This document shows positions 1 through 9,259 of a DNA stretch of 64,000 nt, one piece after another. The stretch comes from Fusobacterium mortiferum ATCC 9817 (GTDB taxonomy: Bacteria > Fusobacteriota > Fusobacteriia > Fusobacteriales > Fusobacteriaceae): the NCBI RefSeq assembly GCF_000158195.2, contig NZ_GL987988.1:705847-769846 (forward strand), written 5' to 3'. The notes under the pieces were generated by a model, which was not told the DNA's origin, did no database searches, and worked only from the letters and a program-made list of their open reading frames with translations. The translations under genes were made by a program, and so were the position numbers. Position 1 is the first letter of the stretch, and the number at the start of each line of letters is the position of its first letter.

Positions 1-196
1 TTTACAAGAATTTAAATTTATGAGCGCTACCGCACAGAGGGCATTGATAAACAATGAAAGCTTTATCAATTGAACAAGCAAGAAATTTTTGAATAGTCTC
101 TTCAATGTAAAGAAAATGATTATAGTAAAAATATTTTTTGACATGAGTTAAAAGATTTGATATATTAATATTGGAGAATATGTGTTTTAAAAGCAT
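1..196 (-). CDS. Transposase, zinc-ribbon (IS91-like) type, 5' end only
   Basis: The gene runs leftward off the window, so only about 65 N-terminal residues are present. The last visible part reads CPLCGSAHKFKF after FLACSIDKAF. This is the first half of the zinc-binding domain found at the N terminus of IS91-like and related transposases, where a second CxxC pair follows. An in-frame start further upstream (base 241) exists, but the ATG at 194-196 has a clear AAAGGAG seven bases before it, so that start is preferred. The family call rests on a short stretch and the catalytic domain is not visible. Confidence 0.55.
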
Positions 197-251
197 GTAT
201 ATCTCCTTTTGTATATTTTGTTTGGTGACTATATTATACAAAAAAAGAGAG

Positions 252-289
252 CTGAGTAAAGCATTTTTTTAATGCTACTCAGTTTTTTT
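252..289. terminator. Hairpin with T-run beside the transposase
   Basis: CTGAGT..AGCATT pairs with AATGCT.ACTCAG around a T-rich loop (arms about 253-266 and 271-282). T7 follows on the + strand and a CT/T-rich stretch follows on the - strand. It could be a bidirectional terminator or a terminal hairpin of the insertion element at the window edge. Confidence 0.6.
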
Positions 290-326
290 ATTATATAATA
301 AAAAACTGTATATTAAGTTTAAAAAA

Positions 327-335
327 TGATATAAT
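327..335 (+). promoter_or_regulatory. Extended -10 promoter for the 402-2519 operon
   Basis: TGATATAAT is an exact extended -10 (TGnTATAAT) lying about 65 bases before the first gene. No good -35 is seen at the usual distance, as is common for extended -10 promoters. Confidence 0.5.
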
Positions 336-401
336 ATAAATGAAGAGTAAAATTATTGTAATATTTTTAAAAATACTAACAAAAAAGGAGAAAGTATAAA
401 A

Positions 402-755
402 ATGGAGCAAGAATTTGAAACATATAAATTAAAAGTAAATAGACTTTTTGAACAACCTAGATTTATAATCCTATCTCAAGAAAAAGACATGGATGAAAGA
501 AAAAAAACAGAGATGACATTAAACATAATAAAAGCTGTTGTAGTAAGATTTATAAAAACAATATTAATAAAAAATAAAAATATAATCTTATGCACTTCTA
601 ATGATGAGATAACAAACTATGTAAAAATAGGATTATTGAGATATTTAGCATTAGAAGATAAAGCTAACAGAGAGCTTATAGAAAAAAATATAGAGGGATT
701 AAAAGAGATTTTAAAAGAAGTCAATAGATATAATACATATGAAGAAGCTATGTAA
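402..755 (+). CDS. Hypothetical protein, 117 aa
   Basis: I do not recognise this protein. It is mostly helical and charged, with no signal peptide or membrane segment. It has a lysine/isoleucine-rich middle (VVVRFIKTILIKNKN) and an acidic C-terminal helix. AAAGGAG precedes the ATG by nine bases. It is the first gene of an apparent operon with the CoA-transferase (15-base gap) and the MntP-like protein. Nothing in the sequence suggests a specific function. Confidence 0.75.
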   Translation: MEQEFETYKLKVNRLFEQPRFIILSQEKDMDERKKTEMTLNIIKAVVVRFIKTILIKNKNIILCTSNDEITNYVKIGLLRYLALEDKANRELIEKNIEGLKEILKEVNRYNTYEEAM

Positions 756-770
756 AAATAGAGGTGAAAT

Positions 771-1952
771 ATGAAAATATTACAAGGTTTAAAAATTTTA
801 GATTTTACAACTCTTTTACCTGGACCGTATGCTACACTTATGCTAGGAGATATGGGAGCAGAGATTATAAAGATTAGTTCTCCAGATAAGCCAGATATAG
901 TGGCTGACTATCCTCCATACACAGAGGATGAAAATTTATCAGCTAATCAAGCTTGGTTAGGTAGAACTAAAAAAAATCTATTTCTAAATTTAAAAACTCA
1001 AGAAGGAGTAGATATAGTAAAAAAATTAGTAAAAGAGTATGATATTGTAATAGAACAATTTAGACCAGGGGTAATGAAAAAATTAGGACTTGGGTATGAA
1101 GAGTTAAAAGAGATAAATCCTAGATTAATCTACTGTTCTCTCACTGGTTATGGACAAACTGGAGCTATGAAAGATAGAGCAGGGCATGATATTAACTATC
1201 TAGCAAGAAGTGGGAATATGAGTTATTCAGGAAGAAAGGGAATAGGACCTGTATTGACTAATATGCAGATAGCAGATATAGGAGTAGGTTCTTTACATTC
1301 TGTAATAGGGATTCTTTCAGCTGTATATCATAGAACACTTACAGGAGAGGGACAATATATAGATATATCTATGTTTGATGGACTTTTACCATTTCATGCT
1401 ATGGAAGGAGCAGCTTTTTTATTAGATGGAATAGAACCTGTTAGAGAGGAAACTAGATTAAATGGTGGAAGTGCCTATGATTTTTATGAAACAAAAGATG
1501 GTAGATATATAAGTGTAGGTTCATTAGAGCCAAAGTTTTGGAGTGGATTTTGTGATGCAATAGGAGCACCACATCTAATTGAAAATGGTGTTATGCCAGA
1601 AAATATTTCTAAATTAAAAAGAGAGATAAGAGAGATTTTTCTTACTAAAGACTTGAGAGAGTGGATAGAGATATTTAAGAATAAAGATGTCTGTGTAGAG
1701 CCAGTACAAAATTTAAAAGAAGTACTATTAGAAGATGAGCATGTAAAAGATAGAGAGCTGGTAGTAGAAGTTCCTGTAATGAATAGTGAGAAAAAAATAA
1801 AACAGATAGCTACTCCTATAAAATTTTCAAAAACTCCAATAGAGTATAGTGATAGTGGTTATCCACTTGGGTATCACACAGATAAAATATTAGAAAAATT
1901 AGGATATTCTAAAGAAGATATAAAAAAATTAAAAGAGAAAAATGTAATATAG
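771..1952 (+). CDS. CaiB/BaiF (family III) acyl-CoA transferase
   Basis: This 393-residue cytosolic enzyme has the usual length of family III CoA-transferases, which move CoA between carboxylic acids through an aspartyl-CoA thioester. The N-terminal LKILDFTTLLPGPYATLMLG, the GYG segment near residue 126 and IADIGVG near 168-174 are family signatures. D169 sits where the catalytic aspartate of formyl-CoA transferase lies. The substrate (carnitine, bile acid, oxalate or branched acids) cannot be read from sequence. Some members are alpha-methylacyl-CoA racemases. The RBS is AGAGGTG. The gene is second in the 402-2519 operon. Confidence 0.9.
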   Translation: MKILQGLKILDFTTLLPGPYATLMLGDMGAEIIKISSPDKPDIVADYPPYTEDENLSANQAWLGRTKKNLFLNLKTQEGVDIVKKLVKEYDIVIEQFRPGVMKKLGLGYEELKEINPRLIYCSLTGYGQTGAMKDRAGHDINYLARSGNMSYSGRKGIGPVLTNMQIADIGVGSLHSVIGILSAVYHRTLTGEGQYIDISMFDGLLPFHAMEGAAFLLDGIEPVREETRLNGGSAYDFYETKDGRYISVGSLEPKFWSGFCDAIGAPHLIENGVMPENISKLKREIREIFLTKDLREWIEIFKNKDVCVEPVQNLKEVLLEDEHVKDRELVVEVPVMNSEKKIKQIATPIKFSKTPIEYSDSGYPLGYHTDKILEKLGYSKEDIKKLKEKNVI

Positions 1953-1976
1953 GAAAAATTATAAGGTGGAAATTAA

Positions 1977-2519
1977 ATGTATTTTATAGAAACAATATTA
2001 ATAGGTATAAGTTTAGCAATGGATGCCTTTGCTATATGTCTTTGTCAAGGATTGACGACTAAAGAAAATAAAGAGATTTTAGCACTGAAATTAGGAATAA
2101 CATTTGGAGCTTTTCAGGCTATAATGCCATGGTTAGGGTATAGTGTAGGGAATATTTTTAGTAGTAAGGTTTCAACTTATGGAAATATTTTAGCTTTTAT
2201 TATCCTACTTTTAATAGGTATAAATATGATAAAAGAAGGAAAAGAAGAGGAGAAATGTGAAGTTTTAATAGGGTTAAAGGCTCTATTAGGATTAGGAATA
2301 GCTACAAGTATAGATGCTTTAGCAGTAGGACTTTCTTTTGCTATGAATGGACAAGAAAAAATATATTTATCAGTTGGAATAATAGGAATAGTAACATTTA
2401 TCATTTCAGTGATAGGAACAAATTTAGGAAGCAAGGTAGGAGAGTTATTAGGGAGCAAGGCTCACTATTTTGGTGGAATCGTTTTAATATTAATTGGAGT
2501 AAAATCGTTAATAGGATAA
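1977..2519 (+). CDS. mntP: MntP-like manganese efflux pump
   Basis: This is a 180-residue, six-helix inner-membrane protein in two similar halves. Each half has the family's acidic membrane motif: SLAMDAFAICLC near residue 13 and SIDALAVGLSFAM near 112. MntP exports Mn2+ and the intramembrane aspartates are needed for this. AAGGTGG precedes the ATG, and a strong terminator follows. No yybP-ykoY Mn riboswitch is visible upstream, since the gene is downstream of the CoA-transferase in one operon. The name rests on motifs and length. Confidence 0.85.
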   Translation: MYFIETILIGISLAMDAFAICLCQGLTTKENKEILALKLGITFGAFQAIMPWLGYSVGNIFSSKVSTYGNILAFIILLLIGINMIKEGKEEEKCEVLIGLKALLGLGIATSIDALAVGLSFAMNGQEKIYLSVGIIGIVTFIISVIGTNLGSKVGELLGSKAHYFGGIVLILIGVKSLIG

Positions 2520-2525
2520 AATGAA

Positions 2526-2560
2526 AAGAGGAGAAAATTTTTAATGAATTTTCTCCTCTT
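2526..2560 (+). terminator. Intrinsic terminator of the mntP operon
   Basis: A perfect 14-bp stem (2526-2539 with 2547-2560) has a 7-base loop and is followed by a T-rich stretch. The A-rich 5' side may also let it stop leftward transcripts. Confidence 0.85.
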
Positions 2561-2589
2561 ATTATTATTAAATTATTTTATTGATAAAA

Positions 2590-3243
2590 TTAAAGTTGAA
2601 CATATTTACTCTTAGCATAATAAGTTTCATCATTTCCATTGATATATAGAACAGTTCCACCTTTTATATAATCAATAACCTCTTTAGATATCTCTTCTGG
2701 GATAGCAGGACAACCTAAACTTCTACCTAAAAACCCATATTTATCCATAAACTCCTTTGTAGCATAGTCAGCTCCATGTACTACAATATTTCTATCCATA
2801 GCATTAGAATTTATACCAGGCTCAAGCCCTAATAACCTTAGAGAGTAACCATTACTTCCCTCATATGTATTTTTAGTAAGATAAAATCCAAGTGAGCTTT
2901 GATAAGAGTTAGGATTATTTGAAAATTTTACAGCTGTACCAAGTCCACTGTTTTTCCCATGAGTTACATATGTAGAAAAATCAACTTTCTTATTTTCTAA
3001 ATCTATTACAAAAAATCTTTCTTCATTAGAAGGTTTAGAAAAATCTATTATTGTAATATAACCAGCTTTTTTATCTTCAATTCTATTATAACCTTGAATA
3101 GCTTTTAAAAATGTAGAGTATTCTAACTTATTCTCTATACCTAAATCTTTGTAAATTGTTTTTATATTCTCTTCACAACTTAAATCAGCACCAAATAATA
3201 AACTTCCACACAATACAAGTCCAGTAACTATTTTTTTCAACAT
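2590..3243 (-). CDS. Secreted L,D-transpeptidase-family protein (YkuD_2 type)
   Basis: This is a 217-residue protein with an N-terminal signal peptide (hydrophobic residues 5-18) and therefore acts in the periplasm. The catalytic signature is present as VVHGADYA (H156) followed by SLGCPAIP (C178), which is the HG...SxGCP pattern of L,D-transpeptidase catalytic domains. These proteins cross-link or trim peptidoglycan peptides, or act as related murein hydrolases. It stands alone between two + strand units. The SD sequence GAGGAAG lies about 12 bases from the ATG, which is rather long. Confidence 0.85.
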   Translation of the reverse strand: MLKKIVTGLVLCGSLLFGADLSCEENIKTIYKDLGIENKLEYSTFLKAIQGYNRIEDKKAGYITIIDFSKPSNEERFFVIDLENKKVDFSTYVTHGKNSGLGTAVKFSNNPNSYQSSLGFYLTKNTYEGSNGYSLRLLGLEPGINSNAMDRNIVVHGADYATKEFMDKYGFLGRSLGCPAIPEEISKEVIDYIKGGTVLYINGNDETYYAKSKYVQL

Positions 3244-3353
3244 TTTATTTTATCACTTCCTCATAAAAATAGATGTTTGCTATTAAAATTATAGTGATTT
3301 TTAGGCAAAAAGTCAATAAAAATACAAGTTAACATATATTTTTCAAAAATATA

Positions 3354-3362
3354 TGATATAAT
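3354..3362 (+). promoter_or_regulatory. Extended -10 promoter of the OLD-type gene
   Basis: TGATATAAT lies 31 bases before the ATG at 3394. No clear -35 is seen. Confidence 0.45.
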
Positions 3363-3393
3363 TAAAATACCATATAATTAGGGGGACAGCATT

Positions 3394-4740
3394 ATGTATT
3401 TAAAAGAATTAAAAATAAAAAACTGGCAATGTGTGGAAAATACTGAGGTAAAATTTGAAAATTTGATGCTTTTTATAGGACAGAGCAACAGTGGAAAATC
3501 AAGTATAATGTCAGCTATTATGTTCTTTTTAGGATATAGAAATTTTAGAGTTAGAGATTTAAGAAATGGAGCAACATTTTTATCTTTAGAAGGACGTTTT
3601 TATAATTATTTTAATAAAACTTTTAAACTAAATTCCATAGATATATCAAATAAAAATATATGGTTAAAGGTAGAAAAATCACTTGATGAAGAGATAAGAT
3701 ATTTTGTTTTATACAATAATATTTGGACAAAAATTACCAAGGAAGAGTATTGTTATATTGCAGAGTCAGTACCTATTTTATTTATTCCATCTTTTTCTGA
3801 AAAGGAGCAGACAGAGTTTTTTATATACTCCCTTCTAAAAATCTTGGAGAGTAAAAAGGTAAATCAACCAGAAGCACTAAATAGAATAATAGATACTTTT
3901 AATGAATTACAAAGTGAATATACAAGTAGAGGTCTATATAGAAACCTTATTTTTGAGATATTTTGTTCTTTAGCTCAATATTCTAAGAAAAATGAACATT
4001 CTATTTTAGAAAATACTCTTATTCTTTTTGAGGAACCAGAGTTATATTTACACCCTCAAAAGCAAAAGGAACTATTCTCAAATATATGTATTCTTACAAA
4101 ATTAGGAAACCAGATATATGTATCTACTCATTCTAATAATTTTATAAATCTTCATATGTATAAATCTATATGTATAGTGAGAAAAGAGGAGAAGATAGGA
4201 ACTAAGGCATTTCAATTTAAAGGATATCTATTTTCAGGAGATGAAATAAAAAATTTCAATATGAACTATTGGATAAATCCAGATAGAAGTGAAATTTTCT
4301 TTGCTAAGAAAGTGATATTAGTTGAGGGACAGACAGATAAAATAGTACTTGGATATCTTTCGAAGAGATTGGGAATATATAAATATGATTATTCTATATT
4401 AGAGTGTGGTAGTAAGAGTCTTATTCCTCAGTTTATAAAGTTACTAAATGTATTTAAAATTCCATATGTAGCTGTGTACGATAGAGATAACCATCTTTGG
4501 AGAACACCAGAAGAGATAGAAAATTCTAATCAGAAAAATAAGATAATACAAAATAGTGTAAAAAAAGATATAGGAAATTGGCTAGAGTTTGAAAACGATA
4601 TAGAAGAGGAGATTTATGAGGAGAATAGAGAGAGAAAAAATTATAAAAATAAACCTTTCTATGCACTAAAAACAGTAACTAATTCAGAATATATTATACC
4701 TAAAAAACTTGAGAAAAAAGTTAGATTTATATTTAAATAA
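3394..4740 (+). CDS. OLD-family ATPase with TOPRIM nuclease domain
   Basis: This 448-residue protein has an N-terminal SMC/RecF-like ATPase with Walker A GQSNSGKS (29-36) and a Walker B region FEEPELYLHP near residues 211-220. A TOPRIM domain follows, with VEGQTDK near 309 and VYDRDNH near 360. This layout matches OLD (overcoming lysogenization defect) proteins, ATP-dependent DNA nucleases tied to phage defence or DNA repair. It stands alone with its own promoter. Class 2 OLD (Gabija GajA) is paired with a helicase, GajB, and no helicase is adjacent here, so a solitary class 1 OLD is the better reading. Confidence 0.85.
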   Translation: MYLKELKIKNWQCVENTEVKFENLMLFIGQSNSGKSSIMSAIMFFLGYRNFRVRDLRNGATFLSLEGRFYNYFNKTFKLNSIDISNKNIWLKVEKSLDEEIRYFVLYNNIWTKITKEEYCYIAESVPILFIPSFSEKEQTEFFIYSLLKILESKKVNQPEALNRIIDTFNELQSEYTSRGLYRNLIFEIFCSLAQYSKKNEHSILENTLILFEEPELYLHPQKQKELFSNICILTKLGNQIYVSTHSNNFINLHMYKSICIVRKEEKIGTKAFQFKGYLFSGDEIKNFNMNYWINPDRSEIFFAKKVILVEGQTDKIVLGYLSKRLGIYKYDYSILECGSKSLIPQFIKLLNVFKIPYVAVYDRDNHLWRTPEEIENSNQKNKIIQNSVKKDIGNWLEFENDIEEEIYEENRERKNYKNKPFYALKTVTNSEYIIPKKLEKKVRFIFK

Positions 4741-4759
4741 GTATTGAAGAGGATAATAA

Positions 4760-4915
4760 AATTTAAGAATAACGAAGATTGAGAAGAATAAATAGAGCAA
4801 GTCAGCGAAAGCAAACGCTAAAAAACACAACTGTTTGAACGAAGTGAGTTTTGTGTTTTTAGTGAGCTAAGCTATACTTGCTCTTTATTCTTTGAACGAA
4901 AGTTATTCTTAAATT
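4760..4915. repeat. Nested-hairpin dispersed repeat, copy A
   Basis: The outer 14-bp perfect arms are 4760-4773 and 4902-4915. Inside are AGAGCAAGT/ACTTGCTCT and AAAACACAA/TTGTGTTTT stems plus small AGCG..CGCT side hairpins. Copy B (28205-28358) matches along its full length and copy C (27071-27109) keeps only the outer arms. It lies between convergent genes and can act as a bidirectional terminator. Confidence 0.85.
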
Positions 4916-4953
4916 ATTTTTGATTAGATTAATTTTTATTATACTCTATTAAT

Positions 4954-6024
4954 TTAGAAGCTTTTTATTATATCTTCATTTAATTCCTCTATTACAGCTT
5001 TTGCAAGCTCAATAGCAGATATTAAATCATCAATTGAAGCATAAGAGTAATGAGTGTGGATATATCTAGTTGGGATACCTAGTACAAGTACAGGGATACC
5101 AGTTTCTGAAATATGGTATTTTCCACCATTTGTAGAACCTTTCTCTCTAGCTATTACTTGATATTTTATTCCTCTTTTCTTAGCAATTTCTTTAGCAAAT
5201 CTTAGAACTCTAGGATTAGAAATCATAGCTCCATCTACCACTCTAAGTTGCACTCCTTTTCTTAGAGCTCCGTGAGCAGATGTTCCATCTTTGAAGCTAT
5301 CATCAGCAGGAGAACCTTCAAATACTATTGCAAAATCTGGTTTTACTTTATAAGCAGCTACTTGAGCTCCTCTTAGCCCTACCTCTTCTTGAGAAGCAAA
5401 AGCTCCAACTACATTTACATTACAGTTTTTATCTTTTAAAGATGAAAGAACTTCAATAGAAGCTACACAACCAAGTCTATTGTCAAAAGCTTTAGCTCTC
5501 ATTACTCCAATTTTTTCATCATAAGTAAACTTTACATCTGGAACAATAGGATTTCCTACTTCAATTCCATATAGTTCAGTAGTTTCTTCATAACTACTAG
5601 TACCTAAGTCTATTGTTAATTCTGACATCTTAGGAAGTCTACTTTTTTCCTCATCAGTCATAAAATGAGGTGGCTTAGAAGTAACAGTTCCTAAATATTT
5701 CTCTCCCTTTTCATTTTTAACTATGACACTACTAGCAGGTACATTTCCTACATACCAACCTCCTAGTGGAAGAAAACTGATAGAACCATTTTTATTGATA
5801 TTTTCTACTATAAATCCTACTTCATCAGTATGGCAATCTAAAGCTACAGTTGGTTTTTTACTATCTCTCTCTTTAAGTCCAGCAAATAGGTTATTTATTG
5901 AATCCCTCTCTAAACTTAAAAAATCTAAATGAGATTTAATCTTTTCTATTACCTCATCTTCATATCCTGGTGCTCCAAAGGTATTAGTTAATTCTTCGGA
6001 TAATTTAATAAGTCTTTCTTTCAT
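4954..6024 (-). CDS. M42-family metallo-aminopeptidase
   Basis: This is a 356-residue cytosolic peptidase. Metal and catalytic motifs are in order: DCHTDEVG (H65), AFDNRLG, SQEEVGLRGA, EGSPADD and IHTHYSYAS. These are the M42 (FrvX / glutamyl aminopeptidase) set, which uses two metal ions and forms dodecamers that trim peptides. The RBS is GGAGGG. The gene starts 15 bases after the peptide-binding lipoprotein gene and is probably cotranscribed with it. That makes a unit for taking up and breaking down peptides, fitting an amino-acid fermenter. Confidence 0.9.
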   Translation of the reverse strand: MKERLIKLSEELTNTFGAPGYEDEVIEKIKSHLDFLSLERDSINNLFAGLKERDSKKPTVALDCHTDEVGFIVENINKNGSISFLPLGGWYVGNVPASSVIVKNEKGEKYLGTVTSKPPHFMTDEEKSRLPKMSELTIDLGTSSYEETTELYGIEVGNPIVPDVKFTYDEKIGVMRAKAFDNRLGCVASIEVLSSLKDKNCNVNVVGAFASQEEVGLRGAQVAAYKVKPDFAIVFEGSPADDSFKDGTSAHGALRKGVQLRVVDGAMISNPRVLRFAKEIAKKRGIKYQVIAREKGSTNGGKYHISETGIPVLVLGIPTRYIHTHYSYASIDDLISAIELAKAVIEELNEDIIKSF

Positions 6025-6039
6025 CTTTGCCCTCCATTA

Positions 6040-7569
6040 TTATTTATCAGATACTTTAAATTTTAATTCATTGAAACGAATATACGATGTTGGTTTCATT
6101 CCTTCTACATTTTTAGTAGAAGCTACAGTATTGTTAGTATAATACATAGGAATAACAGGTACATCAGTGTAGATTATATCTGCTACCTCTTTATATAACT
6201 CTTTTCTCTTTTCAACATCTATCTCTCTTTTTGCTTCATCTAAAACTTTATCCATTTGAGGATTGATATATTGAGAACGGTTTCCAGCAGAACCTAATTG
6301 TGAACTATGGAAGTTAGGATAATATCCATAATCTCCATCATAAGTAGATGGTCCCCATCCTAAGCTAAACATATCTAAATCTCCTCTTCCAGTAGCTGTT
6401 AAAAATGCTCCCCACTCTAGAGATTCTACCGTTACATCAAGTCCAATCTCTTTAAGTTGAGCTTGGATTATTTCAGACATTTGCATTCTTATAGGACTGT
6501 TACTTACTCCAATAGTTAATTTAGAACCAGTAAGTCCTTTCTCTTCTATTATTTTTTTAGCTTCTTCAGGATTATACTCCAAAGTTTTAGCTTCTGGAGT
6601 GTATCCAAAAACTCCTGGTGCTATGAAGCTATTAGCTTTTTGAACAGAACCTAATAATAATATACTATCTATGATAGCATCTCTATCTATTCCCATAGCA
6701 ATTGCTCTTCTTACATCTTTATCTTTTAAGATACCCTTATCAGTATTTAATCCTACATAGTTTACACTTATTCCACTTTGCTCCATATATACTAACTCTG
6801 GATTATCCATAACAAGTCTTCTAGATTCAGCATTTAAGTCTGCTGTCATATCTATCTCTCCTGTTTCTAATCCTATTACACTACTATTTTCCTCTGGAAT
6901 AGCTCTAATAACAACATATTTAATACTTGGCTTCTCTCCAAAATAGTTGTCATTAGCTTCAAGAGTTATTCTATCTCCAACTTTCCAATCTTTATATTTA
7001 TATGGTCCTGTTCCTACAGGATTATGGAATCCCTCTTCCCCTTTCTCTTCAAAATATTTTTTACTTATAATTGAAGCAGTCTTATGGCTAAGGTGTGCAA
7101 GCAGTGGAGCGAAAGGCTCACTAGTATGTATTTTTACAGTATTATCATCTACTACTTCAATATTATCTATTAAAGAGTAAAGATGAGCTACTTTAGGTAG
7201 TGTTTTAGCTCTTTCCAATGTAAATTTTACATCTTCAGCACTGAATTTATTTCCATTGTGGAAAGTTATTCCTTCATTAAGATGGAATAAAATTGTATTA
7301 TCATCTAGTTGTTCCCAACTTTTTGCAAGACCTGGAACAATCTTTCCTGTCATCTCATCTATCTCAACTAATCTATCATAGATTACAGTGATAACTCTTT
7401 GTGAATATTGCTCAGTTGTATCTTGAGGATCTAATGTTTTACCTTCAGATATTTGAGAAAATACAAGAGTATCCTTTGTAGCATTTGCTGTATTTTCTTT
7501 ATTTTCTCCACAGGCAGCAAGTAATCCTAGCATCATAAAAGAGAATAGTAATTTTTTTCTTATTTTCAT
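6040..7569 (-). CDS. Family 5 ABC solute-binding lipoprotein (oligopeptide type)
   Basis: This 509-residue lipoprotein has a signal with lipobox LLAAC (Cys20), so it is anchored in a membrane facing the periplasm. The body is SBP_bac_5: an early DTLVFSQISEGKTLDPQD, the family segment EDVKFTLERAK, the GTGPYKYKDW motif and a C-terminal WGPSTYDGDY region. These proteins deliver peptides (sometimes nickel or glutathione) to Opp/Dpp permeases. No permease or ATPase gene is adjacent, so it is an orphan binding protein. The RBS is GGGAGGG. The M42 peptidase follows. Confidence 0.9.
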   Translation of the reverse strand: MKIRKKLLFSFMMLGLLAACGENKENTANATKDTLVFSQISEGKTLDPQDTTEQYSQRVITVIYDRLVEIDEMTGKIVPGLAKSWEQLDDNTILFHLNEGITFHNGNKFSAEDVKFTLERAKTLPKVAHLYSLIDNIEVVDDNTVKIHTSEPFAPLLAHLSHKTASIISKKYFEEKGEEGFHNPVGTGPYKYKDWKVGDRITLEANDNYFGEKPSIKYVVIRAIPEENSSVIGLETGEIDMTADLNAESRRLVMDNPELVYMEQSGISVNYVGLNTDKGILKDKDVRRAIAMGIDRDAIIDSILLLGSVQKANSFIAPGVFGYTPEAKTLEYNPEEAKKIIEEKGLTGSKLTIGVSNSPIRMQMSEIIQAQLKEIGLDVTVESLEWGAFLTATGRGDLDMFSLGWGPSTYDGDYGYYPNFHSSQLGSAGNRSQYINPQMDKVLDEAKREIDVEKRKELYKEVADIIYTDVPVIPMYYTNNTVASTKNVEGMKPTSYIRFNELKFKVSDK

Positions 7570-7698
7570 GTAATCCCTCCCAGTTTATTTTTTAAATATG
7601 TAACTATAATATCATATTTTTAATATAATGTATAGTTGTTTTTAAATTATATAAAAATGAAAATAAATTTCAAAAATAAAAAAATAAGAGATTTTAAA

Positions 7699-8577
7699 TT
7701 AATTAAAGAAAATCTTAGTAAGATATTTTTTTAAATCTTCTCTAAGTTTATCCAATTCCTTTTGATAATTTTCATTAGAAAGTTTAGGATATCTATCATT
7801 TACAAATCTACCTAGATTTTTCATACCCCACCAATTAGCTAAGTCATCATCAAAAACTTTGTAAGCTTTCATATAATTATCCCATTTTTCATCTTCTATA
7901 CCTATTCCATCTCCGATAAAACCTCTTCCTCCACCAAGGTATCCACAGTTCATTATAGTAAATATTCCTTTTCCATTTAAAATTCCACGAGGTCCATTAG
8001 GGGTATCTATATAAGCAAATTTTTTTCCAAAAACTCTTTCCTGATATCCTTTTACTATAGAGGTAGCACTATCATGCCAGTTAGGATAAGCAAATATAAT
8101 ATAATCAGCTTTTGTAATAAAGTTTTGTTCAATGATTACATCTTCAGGAGTAGCTCCTATCCCATCTTTTTGAGAATAAAACTCATCAGGGTGTAAAACA
8201 GGGTTAAAATTTATTTTATATAAATCTCTAATCTCTACCTCTATACCATTTTCTTCCAAATATTTCATAGAGGTATATACCATATCAAAAAGTAGAGAAT
8301 TATCTCTATTATCTCCTACTATAAAGAGAGCTTTTTTCTTATTAGAATTTGTAAATCCATGAGGAATATATTTTGAAACATAAGAAGCTGGAACTACTGA
8401 AGCAGATGTTATTCCATCTAATTTTTCTCTCTCTTTTTCTGAAAGAGTAGAACTATAATTATTAGAATTGATTATTTTAATTTCTACTTTCTCATCTCTA
8501 TTTATATAGTTATAGAGTCCAATTACTCCTAAACCTAAAAATCCCATCAAAATTAAACTTTTTAGCTGACTATTCAT
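7699..8577 (-). CDS. Membrane-anchored NAD(P)H oxidoreductase, flavodoxin-like fold
   Basis: This 292-residue protein has one N-terminal hydrophobic segment (about residues 6-22), probably a membrane anchor. From about residue 80 a Flavodoxin_2 fold follows: KKALFIVGDNRDNS with the SLLFDM helix, FAYPNWHDSATSIVKGYQ and a flavin-site NCGYLGGGRG loop. Relatives are quinone or azo reductases using FMN or FAD. The N-terminal anchor of about 80 residues is unusual for the family, whose members are normally soluble. AAGGAAG precedes the ATG. It is 12 bases downstream of the metallopeptidase gene. Confidence 0.75.
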   Translation of the reverse strand: MNSQLKSLILMGFLGLGVIGLYNYINRDEKVEIKIINSNNYSSTLSEKEREKLDGITSASVVPASYVSKYIPHGFTNSNKKKALFIVGDNRDNSLLFDMVYTSMKYLEENGIEVEIRDLYKINFNPVLHPDEFYSQKDGIGATPEDVIIEQNFITKADYIIFAYPNWHDSATSIVKGYQERVFGKKFAYIDTPNGPRGILNGKGIFTIMNCGYLGGGRGFIGDGIGIEDEKWDNYMKAYKVFDDDLANWWGMKNLGRFVNDRYPKLSNENYQKELDKLREDLKKYLTKIFFN

Positions 8578-8589
8578 ATTTTCACTTCC

Positions 8590-9243
8590 TTAAGTATTAG
8601 ATCTCAATTGTTTTCTTTTTTCTTTCCAACTTGGCATATATTTTTCTACAAAATCCCAAAATTCCTTTTGATGATGTGGATATGGAATATGAGCTAATTC
8701 ATGAAGAATAACATAATCGATTATATCCTTTGACTTTTTATAGAGTTGATGATTAAAGGTTATACTTCTAGAGAGAGTGTTACAAGAACCCCATCTAGTT
8801 TTCATATCCCTAAATTTTATCATTTTAGGAGAATAGCCTATACTTTCTCCTATCTCCATAGTTCTATTGATAACATAGGGATAAAAGTTGTCATATATCC
8901 ATTGATTGATTAATTTTTTTCTCTTTTCAAAGCTATTGTCTTTAAGGTAGATTATAAAGTTATTATCTTTAATCTCACACCTTTCTTGAAGAGATATTTC
9001 TAACTTGATAATATATGGAAATCCCAAATAATAGAATTTACCTCCTTCTTCAAACTTAGTTTCTAACTTTTTCCTCTCTTCTACTAGAGCTATTTTTTCT
9101 CTTATCCATTTTTCTTTTTCTTTTAAGAGAGATTCTATATATGAGTTTGGAACTCTTATTGGAGCAGATACAAGAACTTCCCCGTCACTATTTATTCTAA
9201 TTGTAATATTTTTCATTTTTTTTCTAGTTATTTTTATCTTCAT
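8590..9243 (-). CDS. YgjP-like M48/SprT-related metallopeptidase
   Basis: This is a cytosolic zinc protease of the YgjP (DUF45) family. HELAH is followed by PHHQKEFW with the third ligand, and RWGSC is the family signature. I chose the ATG at 9243 (217 aa), which gives a normal family N terminus (ITRKKMKNITIRI). An in-frame start at 9300 adds 19 hydrophobic residues. No Shine-Dalgarno precedes either. A TGATATAAT extended -10 ends seven bases before the 9243 ATG, so the message may be leaderless. The gene heads a two-gene unit with the reductase. Confidence 0.75.
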   Translation of the reverse strand: MKIKITRKKMKNITIRINSDGEVLVSAPIRVPNSYIESLLKEKEKWIREKIALVEERKKLETKFEEGGKFYYLGFPYIIKLEISLQERCEIKDNNFIIYLKDNSFEKRKKLINQWIYDNFYPYVINRTMEIGESIGYSPKMIKFRDMKTRWGSCNTLSRSITFNHQLYKKSKDIIDYVILHELAHIPYPHHQKEFWDFVEKYMPSWKEKRKQLRSNT

Positions 9244-9250
9244 AGTTTTT

Positions 9251-9259
9251 ATTATATCA
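9251..9259 (-). promoter_or_regulatory. Extended -10 immediately upstream of the metallopeptidase ATG
   Basis: Read on the - strand this is TGATATAAT, with seven bases (AAAAACT) before the ATG. The predicted transcription start falls on or next to the start codon. Confidence 0.5.

Noticed and set aside
3394-4740. Gabija defence system (GajA)
   Set aside because: An OLD-type ATPase is present but no UvrD-like GajB helicase is adjacent.
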